64,000 nt of DNA from the NCBI GenBank assembly GCA_012959465.1, contig DUDC01000163.1:21498-85497 (forward strand), in the 5' to 3' direction. The DNA is from Planctomycetaceae bacterium. GTDB lineage: Bacteria; Planctomycetota; Planctomycetia; Pirellulales; Pirellulaceae. The position numbers and the translations under genes are program-made. Below the pieces are notes generated by a model that had not been told where the DNA came from, did not search any database, and saw nothing but the letters and a program-made list of their open reading frames with translations. Shown here piece by piece: positions 1 through 8,079 of this stretch (positions within the stretch are counted from its first letter, which is position 1; each line of letters opens with the position of its first letter).

Positions 1-864
1 TACATATTGATCAACATCAACAACAACAGCAACAACATCATCATCAAGTTTTTGGAACAGCCGAAAATCGGCATCAACCAGGCGTCCAGTGTTGGAACCT
101 CGCATGCCAATCCGCTGAGCTCGCACCTGGCGAAAAAAGGCGTTCATCTGCCAGAACTTCGATTGTTTCCACTCGTTAAAGGGGTGATCGTGACACTGTG
201 TGCACTGCACCTGAAGTCCCAGGAAGATCTTGGCAGTCGCGGCAGTCGCCAACGTCGCTTTTTCTTCGTTGACCTTCATCACAAGAAAGTTTGCGGCACC
301 GTTAAAGTCGTCTGCACCGGGCGCGGTGCTTCCGGTCGCCGTGACCAACTCGTGAACCATGCGATCGTAAGGCTTGTTTCTGGCAAACGTATCGCGGAGG
401 TACTTCTGCATCCCCGGACGGCTAATCATCGTGTTTCGCTCGGTGCCACCACTACGACCAATCAGAATATTGGTCCAAATGGTCGTCCAATTGCGAGCGT
501 ACTCTTCGGTATACTCGTCGTCGTACAACAATTTCCGCACAAGGTCACGCCGCTTGTCGGGCGACGAGTCTTTTACAAACCCGTCGAGCTCTTTCACGGT
601 CGGAGTTCGGCCAACCACGTCAAGGAACAATCGACGACACCATTCGCCGTCAGTTGCTGGCGGGGACGGTTTGATCTCGTAATCCGACCAAGCCGTCCGA
701 ATCCACTTGTTGATCTCTTTTACCTGGGGACCCAGATCAGCCGCTGCACGGTTGCGCGTGCGTCGTTGAGCCGAGGCGCTGTCGGTCGCTGCCAAGAAGG
801 AAACGACAAAAACAGTTGCCATCAGTAGCCAAGTAACGCGAGGGATGAATCCGTCTCGATACAT
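1..864 (-). CDS. DUF1549 domain protein, N-terminal part
   Basis: This reading frame starts at the ATG ending at base 864 and runs off the left window edge, so 288 N-terminal codons are present. Residues 10-33 form a signal peptide ending in a Ser-Ala-Ser-Ala-Gln region. The body has the hallmarks of the planctomycete DUF1549 family: a WCRRLFLDVVGRTPT block near residues 75-90, and a cytochrome-like CTQCHDHPFNEW block near residues 221-232. DUF1549 proteins are usually followed by DUF1553 in the same polypeptide; that part would lie outside the window. They are exported and very numerous in planctomycetes; the CxxCH motif suggests haem binding but the function is not established. At the window edge the codons become a GTT/GAT-rich run encoding a Val/Asp-rich stretch. 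The opposite strand is also open here, but its product shows no recognisable domain. Confidence 0.9.
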   Translation of the reverse strand, partial: MYRDGFIPRVTWLLMATVFVVSFLAATDSASAQRRTRNRAAADLGPQVKEINKWIRTAWSDYEIKPSPPATDGEWCRRLFLDVVGRTPTVKELDGFVKDSSPDKRRDLVRKLLYDDEYTEEYARNWTTIWTNILIGRSGGTERNTMISRPGMQKYLRDTFARNKPYDRMVHELVTATGSTAPGADDFNGAANFLVMKVNEEKATLATAATAKIFLGLQVQCTQCHDHPFNEWKQSKFWQMNAFFRQVRAQRIGMRGSNTGRLVDADFRLFQKLDDDVVAVVVDVDQYV

Positions 865-1424
865 CGTTCGATTAGACCTTTTGTAAGCAGTGAATGAGCT
901 TGGTGGACCTATCGTACAATATCTGATACCTGCAAACGAAAGAACAGCCTCATTGTACTCGATTTTCTGCCCAGAAAAATCAGGCAATTTCACGACTTAC
1001 GATGAGGACGTCGTGACGAAGAGTTGTTGCAAAACAATACACTGTAGCGTTTTGATACGCGCAAAATGAAACAGGCGAGTTGCCAGGAATGAAACTGGAC
1101 TGATCATTCCTCAGCAACTCGCCTGTCTACCCAAACCGGGTTTCCACCCCCAGTGCCTTCTCTGTACCGTAAAGCCTCGTCTGCTCCTACGGAGCTGACC
1201 AAAGATTCGTTCCGAGGAATCGGCGGTCAGGGTCTTGCCTCTTCTTTGTTCCAATGGCCTCAGCTCTGTTCCAGCCCTGCCATTGAGTGCCTCGTTTACC
1301 TTGCGGGAAACTTGGTTATTCCACAGCTGCAATTGGCATGCCAATTGGCGCAGAAAGAGAAAATACGGCCGTGTTCCTTGGGAATCCGCGACTCGATCAT
1401 TCTGCCGGACGAACCAGTCTTGAA
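865..1424. other. Intergenic region without a recognisable gene
   Basis: No coding frame here resembles a protein: the open frames are antisense or out-of-frame extensions of neighbours. The region holds a short inverted repeat TCACGAC/GTCGTGA (990-996 and 1010-1016), the long hairpin at 1071-1126, and an 18-base perfect palindrome CAATTGGCATGCCAATTG at 1330-1347. The promoter of the leftward DUF1549 gene probably lies in the first 200 bases. Confidence 0.6.
1071..1126. repeat. Long near-perfect inverted repeat (hairpin)
   Basis: The left arm begins ACAGGCGAGTTGC and continues to GGAATGA. The right arm is its near-exact reverse complement, with a single extra base in the middle; the loop is about 11 bases. 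Read leftward, the hairpin is followed by a modest T-rich stretch (TTCATTTTGC), so it could end transcription of the leftward PilZ gene, although that stop codon is 300 bases away. It could equally be an isolated palindromic repeat unit. Confidence 0.55.
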
Positions 1425-1946
1425 TCACCAACCGAGCAACCGCATGAAGTGTTGCAAATCGGGCCCAACGTAGGCGAGGACCAGCGTTGCAGCGACGATC
1501 GTCATGACGCTGACAATTCCGGCGATACGCGTCCAATTCATGCCAAGTGTCTTGGCTGCCGCTCCCGTCAGGAACTGTGTGGAACGGGGAATATCGCCAT
1601 CCGCATCCTCCAGCCACTCCAATCCAGCGATCGCGTCGCTGTCGGCGTAGACGACGCGTACCCAACATTCACCCGAATCGGTACTCAGTCGCAGCACTTG
1701 ACCCGGAGAAATAGGCGCTTTGACAGGAAAGACCACTTGAAACCCCACGAAGGACCGATCTACCAATTCGCCGGTCCACCACTTGCCTTCGATCTCCAGC
1801 TTGATGTCCCCGATCAGCGTATAGCGCACGCGGCGGCGGCACTCGCACTTGTCAGGTCGAGGGTTGTAAACAACGAAGTCTTCGCTCGTCCCGGGGGTCG
1901 TCTGGGAGTCTGCGTCTGGGTTGGGTGGCGATTCCAGTGTTTGCAC
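1425..1946 (-). CDS. PilZ-like domain protein with C-terminal membrane helix
   Basis: The product is a 173-residue protein started by GTG; an AAGG ribosome site lies five bases upstream. An RxxxR element (RRRVR, about residues 37-41) is followed some 25 residues later by DRSFVG, which fits the D/NxSxxG element of PilZ domains that bind cyclic di-GMP. The spacing and the beta-rich sequence between them also agree. A single hydrophobic helix near the C-terminus (about residues 142-161) would anchor the protein, leaving the PilZ-like part in the cytoplasm. It stands alone, with no diguanylate cyclase nearby. PilZ membership is an inference from two short motifs; a different small beta-barrel is possible. 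Confidence 0.6.
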   Translation of the reverse strand: MQTLESPPNPDADSQTTPGTSEDFVVYNPRPDKCECRRRVRYTLIGDIKLEIEGKWWTGELVDRSFVGFQVVFPVKAPISPGQVLRLSTDSGECWVRVVYADSDAIAGLEWLEDADGDIPRSTQFLTGAAAKTLGMNWTRIAGIVSVMTIVAATLVLAYVGPDLQHFMRLLGW

Positions 1947-2110
1947 GGTAGCCTTTCCAATACTGGATTTTTTTGCGGCATTGGAAGCCTAGGTCATCAC
2001 CACCGAGGCGCAGCGTCTTCTTGTGAAAATCGGTATTTGCTCGGCTGTTGCTGCGGCATTATGCTGCATAGCCTTCCAACTCCTCCCAACCCCTATTTCC
2101 GCTGCCGCTC

Positions 2111-2320
2111 ATGCCCCAGCCACGCTACACGCTCACGCTGATCTTGTTTATCACTTTGATCGCTTGTGCGGCCGCGGCGGCCACGCACTATCTGGTCGTA
2201 GGTATGTGGACGGGGAACCGGCGATCTCAGCTGGTCTTTCTGCTGTTTTCGCTCGCTGGTCCCATGCTGTTAATGGTCATCGTCAGCGTGGCCAGAAGTC
2301 TGCTCGATCGGCGGCGATAG
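2111..2320 (+). CDS. Small two-helix membrane protein
   Basis: This frame encodes 69 residues with two hydrophobic helices (about residues 7-28 and 41-60), a short GMWTGNRRSQ loop between them, and a basic C-terminus (RSLLDRRR) that predicts a cytoplasmic tail. Helix-loop-helix order, positive-inside charge and normal composition support a real gene, though no strong ribosome site precedes it. I do not recognise the family. It lies between the divergent PilZ-like gene and the small lipoprotein gene. Confidence 0.5.
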   Translation: MPQPRYTLTLILFITLIACAAAAATHYLVVGMWTGNRRSQLVFLLFSLAGPMLLMVIVSVARSLLDRRR

Positions 2321-2372
2321 TCTCTTTTCTGGTGGTTTGAGGGCCCGAAAAGCTGCCGAGAAGGGCACAGCA

Positions 2373-2400
2373 AGCTGAACCAGCGACGAACGGTTCAGCT
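2373..2400. terminator. Hairpin after the small membrane protein gene
   Basis: A perfect nine-base stem, AGCTGAACC and GGTTCAGCT, encloses a ten-base loop about 50 bases after the stop of the small membrane protein gene. There is no T tract after it, so an intrinsic terminator is only possible, not certain. Confidence 0.35.
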
Positions 2401-2542
2401 CGTCCGGTTTGGACCGATGAGTCGGATTTGACTGATTATTCGGTTGGAATATTCCGATGATGGCTATGAGTTGCCATCCAACCGCTCACGTCGGCAACCT
2501 TAATACCCAGAAAAAACACCGCATAGCGAAGAGACTAGACAG

Positions 2543-2842
2543 ATGAAACGGGTACTACTTTCACTCGGACTAGCCGTCATGCTGATGTCAACGATCGGCT
2601 GCCACCAACACCAGTTGAACCGCGGGTGCGGTAACGCGCAATGTGACCGGTGCAGTCGGTTTGCCGGCCTTGGGCAACGAGGAGCGCCGACCAAAGTACC
2701 ACGATTGCCGAGAAATCCGCAGGGCGATCAAGGCCAGATGGCTGGTGGCGGCGGCACCATGGGCGCTGTTGGGTACCCATACTATACGATCCGCGGCCCA
2801 CGTGACTTTTTCTACAACCAGCCACCTTCGATCGGTCCGTAA
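2543..2842 (+). CDS. Small planctomycete lipoprotein
   Basis: The 99-residue product has a lipoprotein signal: a basic start (MKR), a hydrophobic stretch and the lipobox STIGC, making Cys20 the likely lipidated residue. The mature part begins with a Cys/His-rich segment (CHQHQLNRGCGNAQCDRC), continues with a Gly-rich linker, and ends with an aromatic motif YPYYTIRGPRDFF followed by PPSIGP. From memory, this tail recurs in short lipoproteins of planctomycetes; no function is known. The extra cysteines could bind metal or form disulfides. Confidence 0.8.
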   Translation: MKRVLLSLGLAVMLMSTIGCHQHQLNRGCGNAQCDRCSRFAGLGQRGAPTKVPRLPRNPQGDQGQMAGGGGTMGAVGYPYYTIRGPRDFFYNQPPSIGP

Positions 2843-2861
2843 TTGGATCCGTTCGAGCGGA

Positions 2862-4145
2862 TTAGCCGTCGAATTGCCCGACGACCAATGTGATGTTCTG
2901 CCCGCCAAAACCGAAGCTGTTGTTCAACGCAATGCGACAAGACGCATCGCGGGCCTCGTTGGGAATATAGTCCAAGTCACAGTCTGGGTCGGGATTCTCG
3001 TAGTTAATCGTCGGCGGCAGAACGTTGTCGCGGATCGCCATCAGGCAGACAATCAGTTCGGTCACTCCGGCCGCGGCGATCAGATGTCCCATCATGCTCT
3101 TTGTGCTAGAGATGGGTGTCTTGTCGGCGTCTTGTCCAAAAACGGCGCGGCACGCGCGGGTCTCGACGCGGTCATTCACCTGAGTGCTGGTCCCGTGAGC
3201 ATTGACATAGTCGACGTCGGACGAGTTGATGCCAGCGTCCTCTAGGGCCATCCGCATGCACCGGATGGCACCACGGCCCTCGGGATGAATGTCGGTAATT
3301 CGGTACGCGTCGGCTGTCGAACCGTAGCCAAGCACCTCACCATAGATGTGTGCCTTTCGCTTTTTCGCTGAATCGAGTTCTTCCAACACCACCATTGCAG
3401 CGCCTTCGCCTAGAACGAATCCGTCCCGCAGCCGGTCAAAGGGCCGCGATGCGGCGATCGGGTCATCGTTGCGTTGGGACAGGGCTGTCAATAAGTTGAA
3501 TCCCGTGACGCCAAGCGGGTGGATCATGCTGTGCGTTCCGCCGGAGATCATCACATCGGCATCGCCACGACGGATCAACTCGGTCGCCTCGCCGATCGCT
3601 TGACTGCTCGCAGCACAGGCTGTCAGACAGTTGCAGTTAGGTCCCTGTGCATTGAACATCGCGGCCAAATGCGCCGCCGGCATGTTTGGCTCCTGCTCTA
3701 ACTCGAACAGTGGATTGAGCGCCTCGAGGCCTTTTCGAGTGAATTCGGCCACATCGAAACCGTCCTCGGTCAGCCCGGCGACCATCATCGCAGCGAACGA
3801 ATCGAAGTCCTGGCTGCCCTCGCCACTCCCCAAGTAGATGCCCAATCGCTGTGGGTCGAGCCCAATATCTAGAATCCCAGCGTCGCTCACTGCCTGTCGA
3901 GCTGCGCCCGCAGCAAAACGCGAGTGCCGTCCACGGAATTCCCACGTCGAAACGTCTTCCCCGACGGCATCAACGCTCCAATTCTTCACTTCGGCAGAGA
4001 AGTTGGTAGGAAAGCTGCCGGCGTCAAAAATCGTGGTTGGTCCGACCCCAGACTGACTCTCCTTCAGTCCCTGCCAAACGGTGGCAACGTCATGCCCCAT
4101 CGGATTAATTGAACCCACCCCTGTAATGACAACCCGTCGGGCCAT
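2862..4145 (-). CDS. fabF: Beta-ketoacyl-ACP synthase II (FabF-type), intact
   Basis: This 427-residue ketosynthase condenses malonyl-ACP with an acyl-ACP. All catalytic parts are present: nucleophile Cys177 in TACAASS, His317 in NAHGTST, Lys349 in SSTKS and His354 in MMGH. Length and order fit FabF. It is the last gene of a tight leftward operon: dehydratase-like hotdog, acyl carrier protein, second hotdog protein, ketosynthase, with gaps of 16 bases or less among the last three. The context suggests a dedicated acyl chain pathway rather than the general fatty acid genes, since fabD, fabG and fabH are absent. A second homologue without catalytic residues lies near 57 kb. Confidence 0.93.
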   Translation of the reverse strand: MARRVVITGVGSINPMGHDVATVWQGLKESQSGVGPTTIFDAGSFPTNFSAEVKNWSVDAVGEDVSTWEFRGRHSRFAAGAARQAVSDAGILDIGLDPQRLGIYLGSGEGSQDFDSFAAMMVAGLTEDGFDVAEFTRKGLEALNPLFELEQEPNMPAAHLAAMFNAQGPNCNCLTACAASSQAIGEATELIRRGDADVMISGGTHSMIHPLGVTGFNLLTALSQRNDDPIAASRPFDRLRDGFVLGEGAAMVVLEELDSAKKRKAHIYGEVLGYGSTADAYRITDIHPEGRGAIRCMRMALEDAGINSSDVDYVNAHGTSTQVNDRVETRACRAVFGQDADKTPISSTKSMMGHLIAAAGVTELIVCLMAIRDNVLPPTINYENPDPDCDLDYIPNEARDASCRIALNNSFGFGGQNITLVVGQFDG

Positions 4146-4161
4146 AGTGTGTCTCTCTCGG

Positions 4162-4725
4162 CTACTGGTCGGTGAGTGGTGTGGAAGCCGGTTGCATCAA
4201 GAACATCCGCGCCTCGGCTTCAAGCAAGTGATCTGGAGGCGTCGCCCGTTCTCCGTCCGAAGTGACGGCCACATCGTACAAGCCCCAGCTCCGTAGCATG
4301 CAGAGAAACTCCTCTGGTTCGAAGAGAATCTCGCTGCCGAACCGCTCGTCCAAATGAGCAAATACCAACTCGACCTCCGCCTGCAACTCGCTGCCGATCC
4401 GCGACGTCCCGGAGACAATCGCGCCGTCGCCCCTGATATCGCATAATTCCGCGGTATACGTCAATTGGTCGCCGGGAAAAACCGTGCGATGGAAAACCGC
4501 CTTGCCGACCTTCGCCAGCACCACACGTTCACGGAACCCGCCGGCTTCACCGACCAACAAGCCGCCGGTCTGTGCTAAGCCCTCAACGATTAACGACGTG
4601 GGCATATAATTGAAACCGGGCAAATACCCGTCCAATTGCTCTTCCGCGAGGCTGACGTTCTTGATCGCCACAGCGCGGCGTCCACTTTCAAATTCGACGA
4701 AACGGTCGATCCATAACCAACGCAT
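4162..4725 (-). CDS. FabZ/FabA-like hotdog protein lacking the catalytic His
   Basis: The 187-residue product has the hotdog fold signature seen in 3-hydroxyacyl-ACP dehydratases: a central helix region GYLPGFNYMPTSLIVEGLAQ (residues 33-52) matching the usual GHFPG.P.MPG...E...Q pattern. The general-base Glu48 is kept, but the catalytic histidine position is Tyr34 and the PG after the second Pro is PT. A C-terminal extension of about 40 residues follows the hotdog domain. It lies between the acyl carrier protein gene (gap of four bases) and the ketosynthase gene. It may be a non-catalytic partner of the active dehydratase encoded first in the operon, or have another acyl-ACP activity such as a thioesterase. 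Confidence 0.8.
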   Translation of the reverse strand: MRWLWIDRFVEFESGRRAVAIKNVSLAEEQLDGYLPGFNYMPTSLIVEGLAQTGGLLVGEAGGFRERVVLAKVGKAVFHRTVFPGDQLTYTAELCDIRGDGAIVSGTSRIGSELQAEVELVFAHLDERFGSEILFEPEEFLCMLRSWGLYDVAVTSDGERATPPDHLLEAEARMFLMQPASTPLTDQ

Positions 4726-4729
4726 TACA

Positions 4730-5113
4730 TCAGACCTTGGACTCGATGAAGCGACAGAGGTCGTTCACGGTCAAGAGGTTACCAAAATCCTGAACCAGTG
4801 GATTCGTTTCGAACTTGGAAAGGTCGGCGAAGGGCATTCGCTCCTTCAGTTGTACGACGCCAGCTGGTGTCACGCGGCCATCGCTGACAAATTCAGCGCT
4901 GGTGAGAATGTCCTCGGGAAACAGTTCCGAGCGGGGAATCTCGATCCCGAAAGACTCTTCCAACTTGAATACAATGTCCAGAAAATCGATCGACTCAGCC
5001 CCTAAGTCACCGACCAACGTCGCACCTGGTGCTACCTCGTCGTCATCCACACCCAGTGCGGCCTCCAAAACTTCCTGGACTTTTCCGTATACCTCTTCGG
5101 ATGAGTATCCCAT
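4730..5113 (-). CDS. Acyl carrier protein, long form
   Basis: The start is set at the ATG ending at 5113, with GGAG eleven bases upstream; this gives 127 residues. Residues 1-60 match acyl carrier proteins: acidic helices and a phosphopantetheine site GAESIDF with Ser41, where most have DSL. A canonical ACP ends near residue 78. Here an insertion of some 40 residues (about 65-105, VSDGRVTPAGVVQLKERM and following) separates helix II from the final helix LLTVNDLCRFIES. It should carry growing chains for the flanking ketosynthase and hotdog proteins. The insertion and the changed Ser context suggest a specialised carrier distinct from the housekeeping ACP. Confidence 0.88.
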   Translation of the reverse strand: MGYSSEEVYGKVQEVLEAALGVDDDEVAPGATLVGDLGAESIDFLDIVFKLEESFGIEIPRSELFPEDILTSAEFVSDGRVTPAGVVQLKERMPFADLSKFETNPLVQDFGNLLTVNDLCRFIESKV

Positions 5114-5222
5114 CGTCGTCTTCACTCCAGTAATCCAAAATGGGTGGCCGGCGGCCACCATCGTGTGTCAAATCTGAATCATTCATCGGTTCGTGCCACG
5201 AGCTCGGACCGCTCTGTCTTAT

Positions 5223-5696
5223 TTAAGTTTCGGGTTGGAGTTCCCGGTACAGCTCCTTCAAGTGATTCTGCACATAGCCCTCCGACGGACCCTGCGTCGA
5301 CCATTGGTCGACCAATGGCGTGGTTTCAAGAAATAAACGGCCACTCACGGCCACCGAGTCCCCGATTCGACCCTCCGCCTTCAATTTGTAGAGATGATCG
5401 TTCGAGGCAAAAATCTCGGCGGTGACGGTTAAGGTTTGGTTGGGCGTGACGAAGTCGGTGTATCGTATGTTCCTCACTTCTTTTAACGCCACAAATGGAC
5501 GCTGATATTCTTCCGTTTCCAGTACGAGCCACATTCCGGCTTGAAACATGGCTTCCAACATCAAGACCCCCGGCATTACGGGAAAACGAGGGAAATGGTC
5601 GTCCAAGTAGTTTTCATCCGGGCGGAGCATCCGTGATGCTCTGATGCTCCGGCCGAGTTCTATTCGGTCAATCCGATCCAGCAGCCGAAATTGCAT
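5223..5696 (-). CDS. 3-hydroxyacyl-ACP dehydratase, FabZ-like
   Basis: The start chosen is the ATG ending at 5696, because the hotdog domain begins right there (MQFRLLDRI); the open frame upstream has no domain. The 157-residue product has the full FabZ active-site pattern HFPRFPVMPGVLMLEAMFQ with His34 and Glu48, so dehydration of 3-hydroxyacyl-ACP is expected. The C-terminus extends about 20 residues beyond a typical FabZ. It is the first gene of the leftward operon with ACP, a second hotdog protein and ketosynthase, and faces ptsI across a 200-base divergent region. Housekeeping FabZ is possible, but the neighbours argue for a special pathway. Confidence 0.88.
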   Translation of the reverse strand: MQFRLLDRIDRIELGRSIRASRMLRPDENYLDDHFPRFPVMPGVLMLEAMFQAGMWLVLETEEYQRPFVALKEVRNIRYTDFVTPNQTLTVTAEIFASNDHLYKLKAEGRIGDSVAVSGRLFLETTPLVDQWSTQGPSEGYVQNHLKELYRELQPET

Positions 5697-5896
5697 TGCC
5701 CGTCGCTTTCTTCGCCAAATCAAGTGCCTCCCGTGAGGCAATTCAACCGGAGCAAAGCACACAAGTATAACCCCGACCCACTTTATCCTCAACCGATATC
5801 CCTCGACCCGCCCACTTCACCGAACCACCTCATCTGAAACAACTTAGCACCGATCCGTTTGCTATCACCACTGGTTGTCTGGTACATTCTCGCATC

Positions 5897-7669
5897 ATGA
5901 GGAAAGGAATCGCTGTTTCACCCGGCGTGGTTGTGGGAACCGCCTACTGTATCCAGGAGATTTTCGTTCCAACCGACACACCGCGGCTCAATGCCGATGA
6001 GACGGTAGCGGAAGTCGCAAAGTTCGAAGTCGCTCAACAGAAGGTGGCGACCGAATTGCGCGCACTGCGCGAAAAGGTCACCCTCCAAGTGGGGTGTAAA
6101 GAAGGAGCCATTTTTGCGACCCATGAGGCCATTCTCAACGACCCCTCCTTCACGAACAACGTCCTTGAACGGATCCAACGCCAACGCTCTTCGGCTCAGG
6201 CGGCCCTTCACGCATTCCTGATGGAGTACACGGCCAGTTTTTCAAATAAGAGTAGTCATGATTCCTTCATTCGCGAGCGACTTGCAGACGTCCGCGATGT
6301 TATTGTCCGCCTGTCCGCCCACCTATCGAAAATCCTCAATTGCGAGGACGGCCCAGCAATTGAAGGACCTCTGGTAGTCGTAGCCGATGAACTGCTACCT
6401 TCGCAGGCCGTCGCACTGGGCAACGCAGACGTTGCCGCCATCGTCACGCAAACCGGATCACGAACCAGTCACGCCGCCATCATCGCACGCAGTCGAGGAA
6501 TTCCAGCGGTTTGTGGCGTGGCCAACATTCTCAAACAACTTCACACTGGTGATGCCGTTGTGGTGGATGGCAGCCAAGGCCATGTCATCATCTCTCCCGA
6601 TGCCGAAACGGACAAGGCCTATCGAAAACTCGAACGCGAGTTTTTCTTGCTTCGCGATGAACTGGCGGAAAATCGTGACCAACCGGCAACCACCAAAGAC
6701 AACGCACCCCTTTCCCTATTGGCCAATATCAACAACGTGGATGACACACGAGCTGCCGTCGCGATGGGTGCCTCGGGAGTGGGCCTGTTTCGCACAGAAT
6801 ACCTCTATTTGACCCACCCGAGTGTGCCGGATGAGGAGGAGCAGCTGGCGATCTATCGGGATGTTATTGACAACAGCCCGAATCGCTCCGTCACGATTCG
6901 GACACTCGACATCGGTGGGGACAAGACAGTCCCCTACCTGGGACATCGGCACCAGGAATCCAACCCGTTCATGGGCTGGCGGAGCATTCGACTCTCATTT
7001 GAACACCCGGAGTTGTTCACAACACAGCTGCGGGCCATCATGCGAGCGGCCGGGTATGCGAGCGAAATAGGGGGCGAGGTCAGCGTGATGTTCCCCATGG
7101 TCACCACGCTGGAGGAATTGCACCGGGTGAAAAGGATGGTACGACGCACGACGGCGGAGCTAGTCGAACGTCAGCATCAACACAAGGTCCCACGGATCGG
7201 CATGATGCTGGAGGTACCCGCCGCGGCCGTCATGATCGACTCGCTGCTCCCTGTCGTCGACTTCGTGTCGATCGGCTCCAATGATCTCGTCCAGTACTTG
7301 ATGGCTGCAGATCGAGATAACCCCAAGGTCAGCCACCTTTGTCAGCCACTGGCCCCAGCCGTTCTTCGTCTACTGTCCAGCGTGATCCGCGTCTGCCGAC
7401 AGGAGGGGACGCCCGTCACACTCTGCGGCGAGATGGCTGGGCAGCCGCGAGCGTTCCTCGTTCTCCTGGGTATGGGCCTAACCAGCTTCAGCATGAGCCC
7501 AGCTTTTGTGCCGTCGATCAAGCGTTTGGCGAGTTTGGTAACCGTCGATCAAGCTCGCTCGATCTTCCACCGCGCAAGCGAACTGCGGACGACGACCAAC
7601 GTCAACCGGTTTCTGCATGCCGAGTTGAATAGAATCGCGCCCGACTTGGCCGCGCTGGAACTCGCCTAG
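5897..7669 (+). CDS. ptsI: Phosphoenolpyruvate-protein phosphotransferase (enzyme I)
   Basis: The 590-residue enzyme transfers phosphate from phosphoenolpyruvate to the carrier HPr. Order is standard: N-terminal HPr-binding helices, the phosphohistidine loop GSRTSHAAIIARSRGIPAV (His near residue 191), then the PEP-binding barrel with GLFRTEYLY, IRTLDIGGDK, SIGSNDLVQYLMAADRDN and the catalytic Cys in TLCGEMAG. Length fits enzyme I (about 575). No ptsH or sugar-specific EII gene is adjacent; planctomycetes often have partial PTS sets that act in regulation, so a regulatory or orphan role is possible. The next gene is convergent, 12 bases away. Confidence 0.95.
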   Translation: MRKGIAVSPGVVVGTAYCIQEIFVPTDTPRLNADETVAEVAKFEVAQQKVATELRALREKVTLQVGCKEGAIFATHEAILNDPSFTNNVLERIQRQRSSAQAALHAFLMEYTASFSNKSSHDSFIRERLADVRDVIVRLSAHLSKILNCEDGPAIEGPLVVVADELLPSQAVALGNADVAAIVTQTGSRTSHAAIIARSRGIPAVCGVANILKQLHTGDAVVVDGSQGHVIISPDAETDKAYRKLEREFFLLRDELAENRDQPATTKDNAPLSLLANINNVDDTRAAVAMGASGVGLFRTEYLYLTHPSVPDEEEQLAIYRDVIDNSPNRSVTIRTLDIGGDKTVPYLGHRHQESNPFMGWRSIRLSFEHPELFTTQLRAIMRAAGYASEIGGEVSVMFPMVTTLEELHRVKRMVRRTTAELVERQHQHKVPRIGMMLEVPAAAVMIDSLLPVVDFVSIGSNDLVQYLMAADRDNPKVSHLCQPLAPAVLRLLSSVIRVCRQEGTPVTLCGEMAGQPRAFLVLLGMGLTSFSMSPAFVPSIKRLASLVTVDQARSIFHRASELRTTTNVNRFLHAELNRIAPDLAALELA

Positions 7670-7681
7670 ATCGGCCGCATC

Positions 7682-8008
7682 TCACTCCGCAGCGCTATCA
7701 AGTGCTTCCTGGAGCCGTGGCTTCGGCTGTGGGCCGACAAACCGATCGCTGATCTCGCCACCCTTGAAGACCAGCAGGGTTGGAATGCTAGCCACGCCGT
7801 ATTCCTGAGCGATCCCGGGACAATCGTCGATGTTCACCTTGCCAACGCTCGCCGACCCGGAGTATTCGGTCGCCAACTCATCAATCAACGGAGCGATGTT
7901 CCGACACGGCATGCACCATGGTGCCCAGAAGTCGACCAGCACCGGGATGCTGCTGTTCAACACATCCGCTTCAAAATTTGCGTCGGTAAATTCGAGGGCC
8001 GCACCCAT
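7682..8008 (-). CDS. Thioredoxin with WCMPC active site
   Basis: The start at the ATG ending at 8008 follows AGGAG by seven bases and gives 108 residues, the normal length of thioredoxin. The fold is complete: VLVDFWAPWC at residues 23-32, cis-Pro in SIPTLLVF, and the C-terminal helix. The active site reads C32-M-P-C35, where classical thioredoxins have CGPC; Met in the second position should shift the redox potential and partner choice. It is a cytoplasmic disulfide reductase, or a specialised one. It lies downstream of asnB in the same direction with a gap of 71 bases. Confidence 0.92.
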   Translation of the reverse strand: MGAALEFTDANFEADVLNSSIPVLVDFWAPWCMPCRNIAPLIDELATEYSGSASVGKVNIDDCPGIAQEYGVASIPTLLVFKGGEISDRFVGPQPKPRLQEALDSAAE

Positions 8009-8079
8009 GGCGTTTCTCCTAATGGACCAGATCCTGAAGCTCGGCAAAGCACAAGATTTTAGCCGCGTAGGCGTGAAAG

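Noticed and set aside
7-828. Long open frame of 273 codons on the plus strand
   Set aside because: It is the antisense of the DUF1549 gene, whose minus-strand product has clear family motifs and a signal peptide; the plus product has none.
1330-1347. Perfect palindrome CAATTGGCATGCCAATTG as an operator
   Set aside because: It lies downstream of the PilZ stop and far from any start; listed only as structure in the intergenic gap.
1111-1668. Minus-strand open frame of 185 codons overlapping the PilZ-like gene
   Set aside because: Arg/Cys-rich composition typical of an out-of-frame shadow; the overlapping frame has PilZ motifs and a ribosome site.
1287-2141. Plus-strand open frame of 284 codons
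   Set aside because: Antisense to the PilZ-like gene, with no domain and unusual composition.
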